Source: Halobacillus naozhouensis
Lineage (GTDB): Bacteria; Bacillota; Bacilli; Bacillales; Halobacillaceae
Assembly: GCF_029714185.1 (NCBI RefSeq)
Contig: NZ_CP121671.1
Span: 3,162,001 to 3,226,000, forward strand
Reading direction: 5' to 3'
Length of the DNA stretch: 64,000 nucleotides
Under the pieces are notes generated by a model. It did no database searches and had not been told where the DNA came from. It worked only from the letters and a program-made list of their open reading frames with translations. The stretch's first letter is position 1. The number at the start of each line of letters is the position of its first letter. Shown here piece after piece: positions 7,848 to 14,670 of the stretch. The translations under genes and the position numbers were made by a program.

Positions 7848-8855
7848 TTAATCCTTATCCAACCTTTCATGTCCTGTAACCGACTGTCGTTCGACCAAAT
7901 CAGTTGGCAGATTAAATGATTTTTCAACTTCCTCACCTGCAAGCATTTGGAAAATCATATGCACAGACAAGGCCCCAGCTTCATATTTAGGCTGCCTTAC
8001 CGTAGATAACGGCGGTGTCACATACTCAGCCAGCAGAATGTCATCAAAACCAATAATGGAAATATCATCAGGGACTTTTATGTTCTTTTCCGAAAAAGCT
8101 TTGAGTCCACCTATGGCCATTTCATCATTTGCGTAAAAAATGGCAGCAGGTAAATTCTGCTGTGCGATCAGCATTTTCGTTGAGCGATAGCCCCCTTCAC
8201 GTGTGAAATCTCCGTTTATTTTCAAACGTGATTGACTGGGTATCTTATGGTCCTTGAGAGCCTGCTGATACCCTTGAAATCTTTCCTCATTATCGTGGGA
8301 GTTCAACGGTCCGCTGACATACGCTATGGAACGATGACCTTTTTCTATTAGATATTCTGTTGCATCATAACCACCCTGGCGATTGTTCACTTCTACGTGG
8401 ATCACAAATGGATTGTCGACTTTCCTGTCCAGGACTACAATAGGAAAGTCTTTTCTGGCGGAAGATCTGATCACCTCAGTGCTTATGTTCTGCGCAAGGA
8501 TGATCGCACCGTCAACTCTTTTTTCCTTTAAAAACTTTGAGGCAGTTGATTTTTCTCCGCCTACTGAACTGCAGGCAATGAGGTCAAATCCATTAGAGGC
8601 TGTTACTTCTTGAACCCCTTTGATTAACTCGGAGAAATATGGCCCTGATAGATCACTTAATAGTAACGCAATCGTATTGGTTTTCGTTCGTTTTAAATCT
8701 GAAGCAAATCCATTCTTTTGATAATTTAACTCTTCTGCCGCTCGCAGTACTTTGTCAATTGTCGCGGCACTTACTTTTTCAATTCCGTTAAGAGCGTAGG
8801 AGGCAGTGGATACAGCTACTCCTGCTCTTTTCGCAACATCCTTAATCGTCGCCAT
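7848..8855 (-). CDS. LacI-family transcriptional regulator of the glucan locus
   Basis: 335 residues. The N-terminus MATIKDVAKRAGVAVSTASYAL is a classic LacI helix-turn-helix with the following hinge helix (about 1-60), then a periplasmic-binding-protein-like effector domain to the end. It is the last gene of the minus-strand unit binding protein - permease - permease - lacI (65 nt after the second permease), so it is probably autoregulated through the operator at 12025-12034. It likely represses the three GAAACGTTTC promoters until a glucan-derived oligosaccharide binds. A GGGGGAG ribosome site precedes the ATG. Confidence 0.88.
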   Translation of the reverse strand: MATIKDVAKRAGVAVSTASYALNGIEKVSAATIDKVLRAAEELNYQKNGFASDLKRTKTNTIALLLSDLSGPYFSELIKGVQEVTASNGFDLIACSSVGGEKSTASKFLKEKRVDGAIILAQNISTEVIRSSARKDFPIVVLDRKVDNPFVIHVEVNNRQGGYDATEYLIEKGHRSIAYVSGPLNSHDNEERFQGYQQALKDHKIPSQSRLKINGDFTREGGYRSTKMLIAQQNLPAAIFYANDEMAIGGLKAFSEKNIKVPDDISIIGFDDILLAEYVTPPLSTVRQPKYEAGALSVHMIFQMLAGEEVEKSFNLPTDLVERQSVTGHERLDKD

Positions 8856-8920
8856 CGTACTCCCCCATATTAACCAATTCGTTACATCTATTGTAACTTA
8901 TAGACAAATAGATTATAGAG

Positions 8921-9751
8921 TTATTTGATTCCTGACATCGTAAAGCCTTCCACAATATACTTTTGAAAAAAAGAAAAGATGATAATAATTGGCACAACCA
9001 TAAATGCTGCCCCAGCCATCTGCAGAGCGAAATTGTTGGCATACTGACCCTGTAATAAGGAAAGGCCAACAGATAATGTGTAAAGACTCTCATCGTTTGC
9101 GATGATCAAAGGCCATAAGAAGCTGTTCCAGCCAGCTATGAAGGTTAATATCCCTTGCACAGCAAAAATCGGTTTGGCTATTGGTATAACCAATCTGAAA
9201 AAGATATAAAACTCTCCCGCCCCATCTAATCTGGCTGCTTCTAGCAAATCATTAGGGATGGTCGTCATAAACTGCCGGAATAAAAAGATACTGAACGCGA
9301 CCGCAAGACCTGGCAGTACAATTCCCGTCATGGTATTCGTCAGCCCCATCTCATTTAATAGCAGGTAAACGGGAATCATCGTCACTTGACCTGGAATCAT
9401 CATCGTCGCTAACACTAAATAAAAGATCTTCTCGCGCCCTTTAAATTGATATTTAGCAAAACCATACCCAGCCATAGCATTAAACAGTAACCCGATAAAT
9501 GAGCATAGAACAACAATGATCGTATTTTTCAAGTAAACTGCGAAATTCATCGTTGTAAATAGTTTAATATAGTTGTCGAGGGTCGGATTCTCTGGAAATA
9601 ACGTAGGTGGAATGGCAAGTACTTCACTCTCCGGTTTGAAGGAACTTGAGATCATCCAAATGAAAGGGATGGACACTAGGACCCCGCCTATCACCATAAG
9701 GATGATAATGAGAGATCTTTCAATCTTTCCCTTTTTTGTAGCTGTCGCCAT
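8921..9751 (-). CDS. Carbohydrate ABC transporter permease, MalG family
   Basis: 276 residues with six hydrophobic segments. The EAA loop is recognisable as EAARLDGAGEFYIFFRLVIP at about residues 168-187, the contact site for the ATPase. It is the second membrane subunit of a CUT1-type sugar importer, 18 nt after the MalF-type gene. No ATPase gene lies in the locus, so the system must borrow a shared MsmX-type ATPase, as most Bacillus CUT1 importers do. The substrate is probably beta-1,2-gluco-oligosaccharides, by context. Confidence 0.88.
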   Translation of the reverse strand: MATATKKGKIERSLIIILMVIGGVLVSIPFIWMISSSFKPESEVLAIPPTLFPENPTLDNYIKLFTTMNFAVYLKNTIIVVLCSFIGLLFNAMAGYGFAKYQFKGREKIFYLVLATMMIPGQVTMIPVYLLLNEMGLTNTMTGIVLPGLAVAFSIFLFRQFMTTIPNDLLEAARLDGAGEFYIFFRLVIPIAKPIFAVQGILTFIAGWNSFLWPLIIANDESLYTLSVGLSLLQGQYANNFALQMAGAAFMVVPIIIIFSFFQKYIVEGFTMSGIK

Positions 9752-9769
9752 AGCTTTAACTCCCCTCTC

Positions 9770-10660
9770 CTAATACTCTGTTTCTGATTTTCTAAACTTG
9801 AATTGAATTAATGTCACGATAATAATCATGATGAACAATACAAATGATCCTGCCGCCGCATAGCCGAACTCACTAAACTGGAAACCTTCCTTATAAATGA
9901 ACAGGGCAATCGAAAGCGTTCCATTCAATGGACCGCCATCGGTCATAACAAACGGCTCTTCGAAAAATTGCATCCAGCCAATTAATGTCGTAATCGTGAC
10001 AAAGAACGTAGCATATCTCAACAGCGGAAGCGTCACATGAAAAAGCACTTGCAATCGATTGGCCCCGTCCATTCTCGCTGCCTCATAATAGGATTTCGGA
10101 ATCCCTTGTAAAGCAGCTAAGAAAATAATCATATTGATGCCAATCCCTTTCCAGACAGCCAAAATGATCAGCGACAGTTTAGCAAGCGTCGGCTCCTGAA
10201 GCCATGGAATATTTTCTACACTTAGTAATGAAAGTAAGTAATTAAATAATCCGTATTCGGTGTTATAAAGATATCCCCAGATTACAGCAACAGCGATGAT
10301 ATTTGTAATCGACGGCATATAGAAGACGGCTCGAAAGGTACTAAACAGCCAGTTACTCCCATAATTCAACATTAACGCTATCGATAAAGAAGATATAATA
10401 ACCAATGGTACCCCGATGACTACATAAAACGCCGTATTATAAACCGATTTTAGAAACGTCTCATCCGAGAGAAGCTCTTTATAATTCTCCAATCCAATAA
10501 ATGTGATCGTTGACCAATCAGCCAGCCCCTTCAAATTCAGGTCAGTGAAGCTGATCACAAAGGCGATGAGGATAGGAATAATGCTGAATACTGTCAGCAG
10601 TATAACGGCTGGTGCTATGAACATATAGGGGTGTCTGTTTTTAAACTGATTTTTGTTCAT
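9770..10660 (-). CDS. Carbohydrate ABC transporter permease, MalF family
   Basis: 296 residues from the ATG at 10660 (MNKNQFKNRHPYMF), which has an AGGTGGG site 5 nt upstream. The longer frame from 10747 adds 29 non-conserved residues. Six membrane segments and an EAA loop (YYEAARMDGANRLQVLFHV) identify it as the first permease of a CUT1 sugar importer. It follows the binding-protein gene on the same minus-strand transcript and is followed after 18 nt by its partner permease. Confidence 0.88.
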   Translation of the reverse strand: MNKNQFKNRHPYMFIAPAVILLTVFSIIPILIAFVISFTDLNLKGLADWSTITFIGLENYKELLSDETFLKSVYNTAFYVVIGVPLVIISSLSIALMLNYGSNWLFSTFRAVFYMPSITNIIAVAVIWGYLYNTEYGLFNYLLSLLSVENIPWLQEPTLAKLSLIILAVWKGIGINMIIFLAALQGIPKSYYEAARMDGANRLQVLFHVTLPLLRYATFFVTITTLIGWMQFFEEPFVMTDGGPLNGTLSIALFIYKEGFQFSEFGYAAAGSFVLFIMIIIVTLIQFKFRKSETEY

Positions 10661-10759
10661 GGAAACCCACCTATCTATAATCATTCTGTTTTTGATAAAA
10701 AATGATGATGGAATGAAAGAAGACCTCCTTTCCACCCCATCATCCATACAGAACGTGCA

Positions 10760-11995
10760 TTATTCTTCGAGTAAATTTTGCGCGGTCTTGTTAAATTTCT
10801 TAAGTTCTTCCTCTAAATCAGCACCGCCAACTACGATTCGTTCGATCGTACTTAACAGCTCCTGAGCAATACGTTCAAACTGTGGTGTTGGCAAACCAGG
10901 CTTCGTATGTTCGAGTTGTTTGCCGAAAGTCGCATACATTGGATCTTCTTTCATAATAGGTTTTTCCCAGGCTTCCGTTCTGGAAGGAAGCGTATTCGAA
11001 GCTTTCAACCATTCAATCTGAGTATCTACCTGTGTCATAAAAGAGATGAATTTCAGTGCCCCATCTACATTATCGGAATTATGAAAGACAGATAGATTAG
11101 CCCCGCCCATGCTGGAAGTGTTCGTCACTTTCTTTGGCATAACGGCTGTGGCCCATTTTCCTTCAAGATCCGGAGCCTGGTCATTAATGATATTAATCAT
11201 CCATGGACCACTGAAAAACATTGGCTTTGTCCCTTTTTTAAACGCCTGGACAATATCGAGACCTTGTTGAGCTTGAGCAATTCCTTCTTCAAAGTAACTG
11301 GTATAGTATTTAATCGCTTCTTTAAATTCTGGGGAGTCAAAGTTAAGGTCATTTTCCTCTAAATTAGCTTTATACCCATTTTGCCAGGCAAAAATAAAAG
11401 GAGTGATCTGATCATTACGGTCAATATCTAATCCATAATACTCTTCTCCACGATCTGCCAGCTTACTTGCTGCATCTTTTAATTCTTTCCACGTTTTAGG
11501 AGGTTCTTCATAGCCTGCTTCTTTCAGCAGATCCGTGCGATAGTATAGAACACGAGTATCTACGTACCACGGGATCCCGACAATTTGATCATCGTATTTC
11601 ATCGTGGAAACAGATCCATTAAAGTAGTTTTCTTTTGCAAATGAAGGGTAATCCTCCACATATTCTGATAAGTCCATTAATGCACCGGCTTCCGCAAATT
11701 CAGCCACCCAGGTTGTACCTAGCTGCACAACATCGGGTCCGTTACCTGAAGCTACAGCCGTAAGCAGCTTATCGTGTGCTCTATCCCACGGAATAGCTTG
11801 CACATCAACTTTCAAATCAGGATTTTCTTCTTCAAACTTTTTACTAAACTTTTTAAGCTTTTTGCCTTTCTCACCCATGGCCCATACGGAGATTGTATTT
11901 TCATCACCATCTGACGACCCGCTCTCTTCAGAGCAAGCAACTAATACACTGGATAAAACAATAATAGCCATTAACCCGAACAGCTTCTTTTTCAC
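10760..11995 (-). CDS. Sugar ABC transporter substrate-binding lipoprotein
   Basis: 411 residues from the GTG at 11995 (8 nt after GGGGTGG); GTG codons at 11998 and 12007 are alternatives. MKKKLFGLMAIIVLSSVLVAC is a lipoprotein signal with lipobox LVAC, so the mature protein is anchored on the outer face of the membrane by its cysteine. The rest is an extracellular solute-binding protein of family 1 (NTISVWAMGEKGKK near the start, GNGPDVVQLGTTWVAEFA in the first domain). It captures the sugar for the two permeases downstream. The nearby glucanase and the cytoplasmic GH3 enzyme suggest sophoro-oligosaccharides, as for the Listeria innocua beta-1,2-glucan binding protein; specificity is inferred. 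Confidence 0.88.
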   Translation of the reverse strand: MKKKLFGLMAIIVLSSVLVACSEESGSSDGDENTISVWAMGEKGKKLKKFSKKFEEENPDLKVDVQAIPWDRAHDKLLTAVASGNGPDVVQLGTTWVAEFAEAGALMDLSEYVEDYPSFAKENYFNGSVSTMKYDDQIVGIPWYVDTRVLYYRTDLLKEAGYEEPPKTWKELKDAASKLADRGEEYYGLDIDRNDQITPFIFAWQNGYKANLEENDLNFDSPEFKEAIKYYTSYFEEGIAQAQQGLDIVQAFKKGTKPMFFSGPWMINIINDQAPDLEGKWATAVMPKKVTNTSSMGGANLSVFHNSDNVDGALKFISFMTQVDTQIEWLKASNTLPSRTEAWEKPIMKEDPMYATFGKQLEHTKPGLPTPQFERIAQELLSTIERIVVGGADLEEELKKFNKTAQNLLEE

Positions 11996-12024
11996 CACAA
12001 TATCCACCCCTTTACTTGATTGTT

Positions 12025-12034
12025 GAAACGTTTC
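12025..12034. promoter_or_regulatory. LacI-type operator GAAACGTTTC (copy 2, ABC transporter promoter)
   Basis: A perfect palindrome about 10 bp downstream (minus strand) of the -10 box of the ABC operon promoter. It is identical to the copies at 6367 and 12180. Confidence 0.75.
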
Positions 12035-12043
12035 GATAAATAT

Positions 12044-12072
12044 ATTCTACTCAATATTGAATCCGCTTTCAA
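12044..12072 (-). promoter_or_regulatory. Sigma-A promoter of the sugar ABC-lacI operon
   Basis: On the minus strand TTGAAA (12072-12067) and TAGAAT (12049-12044) are spaced by 17 bp. The start point would be near 12037, just before operator copy 2. Confidence 0.7.
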
Positions 12073-12131
12073 CAACTTTTTTGAAATTTTTGTTTTTACT
12101 AAATAAGTCTTTAATAATAGTATTTAACTTA

Positions 12132-12160
12132 TTGACTTACCCTAATTATCCACTTATACT
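12132..12160 (+). promoter_or_regulatory. Sigma-A promoter of the GH3 gene
   Basis: TTGACT (12132-12137) and TATACT (12155-12160), spacing 17 bp. It is divergent from the ABC operon promoter, with about 60 bp between the two -35 boxes. Confidence 0.75.
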
Positions 12161-12179
12161 TCTTACTATAAAACTATTC

Positions 12180-12189
12180 GAAACGTTTC
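12180..12189. promoter_or_regulatory. LacI-type operator GAAACGTTTC (copy 3, GH3 promoter)
   Basis: The third perfect copy of the palindrome, about +13 to +22 relative to the predicted GH3 start point and 23 bp before the start codon. Confidence 0.75.
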
Positions 12190-12212
12190 AATTACACTAC
12201 CAGGAGGAATCT

Positions 12213-14381
12213 ATGATGAATGATAGCCAGCTTACTTCTCTATTGAACAAAATGACACTACATGAAAAGGTAGGACAGCTCGTGCAGTTAGCTACTCCTT
12301 TTTTTAAAGGAGCTTCTGATCAAGGACAAATTACCGGGCCTATGCAAGACATGGGGATCGGTCATGATGACATTGAAAACACAGGTTCTGTGTTAGGCGC
12401 TTCCGGTGCCAAAGAAACTATAAACATTCAAAAAAAGCATATGGAAGACCACCGTTTAGGACTCCCCTTACTATTTATGTCAGACATTGTGCACGGCTTT
12501 AGAACGATCTTTCCTGTACCACTCGCGATCGGGTGTTCATGGGATTTAGAGCTGGCAGAAAAAAGTGCTTCCCTGGCAGCAAAAGAAGCTGCCGTATCAG
12601 GTGTTCACGTTACCTTTGCCCCGATGGTCGATTTATCAAGAGAACCACGATGGGGGCGGGTAATGGAAGCAACTGGTGAAGATACATGCTTAAACAGTGC
12701 ATTTGCCCGCTCTTTCGTCAGAGGTTTTCAAGGCGACTTACAACAGGATGCCTACAAAGTCGCTTCCTGTGTGAAACATTTTGCAGCCTATGGTGCTCCT
12801 GAAGGGGGGCGTGACTACAATACCGTCGATATGTCTGAGTGGATGCTGCGAGAATCCTATTTACCCGCTTACAAGGCTGCCCTCGATGAAGGCTGCGAGA
12901 TGGTTATGACGGCTTTTAACATCTTAAACGGGATCCCTTCAACAGGGAATAAAAAATTAATGAGGGACCTGTTAAGAGACGAGTGGAATTTTGACGGAGT
13001 ATTAATTTCGGACTGGGGCGCCGTTAAAGAGTTAATCCCCCACGGAGTAGCGGAAAATGAAAAAGAATCCGCTCAAAAAGCGCTTGAAGCTGGTGTTGAC
13101 ATTGAGATGATGACGTCTTGCTACTTCAAACATGTTGGCTCACTAGTAGAGGAAGCGCGATTAGAGGAAAGTATGATTGATGAAGCCGTCCTGAGAATCC
13201 TTCGTTTAAAAAACAAGCTCGGATTATTTGAGAACCCTTTCCGCGAAGCCAACGAAGCAGATGAAGAAACATTTATCCTTGCTCCTGAACATCGGAAAGC
13301 GGCTCGTGAACTTGCAGCCAAGTCTGTCGTTATGCTTAAGAATGAGGAAGCGCTGCCGTTGCAAAAAAATAAAAAAGCAGCCCTCATTGGCCCATTCGCA
13401 GCTAATACAGATATCCTTGGACCGTGGTCCTGGGGAGGCTCCGCTGAAGATACGGTCACCTTATATACCGGGATGAAACAGCATCTGAATGCAGACGATT
13501 TACTCGTCGCTAAAGGATCTGGGATTGAGACCGGTACTGAACAGCAGCTGCGGGAGGCGTTGCAAACCGCTTCAGAAGCGGAAGTCATCGTAGTAGGGCT
13601 TGGTGAGCACTCGGATATGAGCGGGGAAGCTGGTTCACGTGCTGACATCCGCTTGCCTGAGATTCAATTAGAATTGCTGAAACAACTGAAGTCACTCGGA
13701 AAACCAGTTATAGCCGTTTTATTTAATGGGCGTCCACTAGATGTCCGAGATATAGTACATCATGCTGATGCCGTGTTAGAAGCCTGGTATCCGGGTACAG
13801 AAGGCGGGAACGCGATTGCTGATATTTTATTTGGAGACGTTAATCCATCAGGGAAGCTCTCCATGTCTTTTCCCTTTTCTGTAGGACAAGTACCAATCTA
13901 CTACAACCAATTTAATACTGGGCGTCCTAAAGATGCCCCTGACGCTCAAATTCGTTTCGTTTCTCAATACTTGGATATTCCAAATGAAGCATTGTTTCCG
14001 TTTGGTTATGGTCTAAGTTACAACACCTATCATTATAGTAATATTTCCCTTTCAACTGAACAAATCACACCAGCCGAGAAGTTAACAGTTCATGTGGATG
14101 TCAAGAATACCGGCTCAATGGCTGGAGAAGAAATCGTTCAGCTTTATATTCGTGATTTAGTGGGAGAAGTTGTCAGACCGCTTAAAGAATTAAAGGATTT
14201 TACAAAAATAACCCTTCAACCTGGTGAAGCAAAAACCGTAGAGTTTACAATCACCGAAAGTCAATTACGATATTATCATCCGGACCTTGACTATAAGAGT
14301 GATCCTGGCGAGTTTGAGGTGTTTGTCGGCCCCAATAGCAGGGATGTCCAAGCAAGAAAATTCAAGCTAGTAAATGCTTAG
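12213..14381 (+). CDS. Cytoplasmic glycoside hydrolase family 3 beta-glucosidase
   Basis: 722 residues from the ATG at 12213, with AGGAGG 5 nt upstream (a second ATG at 12216 is equally usable). The upstream frame from 12057 runs through the promoter and operator and is not real. There is no signal peptide. The domain order is an N-terminal TIM-like domain with KHFAAYGAPEGGRDYN (about 188-203) and nucleophile Asp267 in LISDWG, a (alpha/beta)6 domain with the probable acid/base Glu472 in GEAGSR, and a C-terminal fibronectin III-like domain. Length and layout resemble the intracellular Listeria Lin1840-type GH3, which releases glucose from sophorose and longer beta-1,2-glucans. It is monocistronic and ends in a hairpin at 14396-14423. 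Confidence 0.85.
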   Translation: MMNDSQLTSLLNKMTLHEKVGQLVQLATPFFKGASDQGQITGPMQDMGIGHDDIENTGSVLGASGAKETINIQKKHMEDHRLGLPLLFMSDIVHGFRTIFPVPLAIGCSWDLELAEKSASLAAKEAAVSGVHVTFAPMVDLSREPRWGRVMEATGEDTCLNSAFARSFVRGFQGDLQQDAYKVASCVKHFAAYGAPEGGRDYNTVDMSEWMLRESYLPAYKAALDEGCEMVMTAFNILNGIPSTGNKKLMRDLLRDEWNFDGVLISDWGAVKELIPHGVAENEKESAQKALEAGVDIEMMTSCYFKHVGSLVEEARLEESMIDEAVLRILRLKNKLGLFENPFREANEADEETFILAPEHRKAARELAAKSVVMLKNEEALPLQKNKKAALIGPFAANTDILGPWSWGGSAEDTVTLYTGMKQHLNADDLLVAKGSGIETGTEQQLREALQTASEAEVIVVGLGEHSDMSGEAGSRADIRLPEIQLELLKQLKSLGKPVIAVLFNGRPLDVRDIVHHADAVLEAWYPGTEGGNAIADILFGDVNPSGKLSMSFPFSVGQVPIYYNQFNTGRPKDAPDAQIRFVSQYLDIPNEALFPFGYGLSYNTYHYSNISLSTEQITPAEKLTVHVDVKNTGSMAGEEIVQLYIRDLVGEVVRPLKELKDFTKITLQPGEAKTVEFTITESQLRYYHPDLDYKSDPGEFEVFVGPNSRDVQARKFKLVNA

Positions 14382-14395
14382 CTCCATGAACTTAT

Positions 14396-14430
14396 TAGGC
14401 GTCCGGTATGTTCCGGGCGCCTAGTTTTCA
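14396..14430 (+). terminator. Terminator of the GH3 gene
   Basis: Stem TAGGCGTCCGG (14396-14406) / CCGGGCGCCTA (14413-14423) with one T:G wobble and a TATGTT loop, followed by GTTTTCA. Confidence 0.8.
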
Positions 14431-14489
14431 TGTAATGTTCATCGCGTTGACCTGATGAGATGGACGAGTTGCTGCTTAGCCTGTTGTAA

Positions 14490-14612
14490 TTACACTTCTC
14501 CATTTTCGACTCGCAGGCTTTCAATCCAATTCTCCATGCAATCATCTTGTTTCAGAAGCCTGGACGGCAGTAATGCTGCTTTTAAAAGGATCAGGCGCAA
14601 CGGTAAATCCAT
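14490..14612 (-). CDS. Possible small ORF (40 aa) downstream of mngB
   Basis: A 40-codon frame beginning MDLPLRLILLKAALLPSRLL, preceded by TAGGAGGGG at a good distance from its ATG (14612). It starts 24 nt past the mngB terminator hairpin on the same strand. I recognise no family. The strong ribosome site is the only evidence; length, lack of a promoter and lack of conservation data argue for caution. Expression would need terminator read-through. Confidence 0.25.
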   Translation of the reverse strand: MDLPLRLILLKAALLPSRLLKQDDCMENWIESLRVENGEV

Positions 14613-14635
14613 TTTTCCCCTCCTATATAAAGAGA

Positions 14636-14668
14636 GTAAAAGCCAGAGATCGGATCTCTGGCTTTTAC
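14636..14668. terminator. Terminator of mngB (bidirectional)
   Basis: A 15-bp perfect stem GTAAAAGCCAGAGAT (14636-14650) / ATCTCTGGCTTTTAC (14654-14668) with a 3-nt loop, 2 bp after the mngB stop. Confidence 0.88.
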
Positions 14669-14670
14669 TT

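Noticed and set aside
6367..12189. GAAACGTTTC copies as CcpA cre sites
   Set aside because: The flanks do not satisfy TGWNANCGNTNNCA in any of the three copies, and the copies sit at the same place relative to three promoters of one pathway, which fits the local LacI protein better.
12057..12212. N-terminal extension of the GH3 protein
   Set aside because: The extension would translate the promoter and operator; a strong ribosome site lies before the ATG at 12213 and the family starts there.
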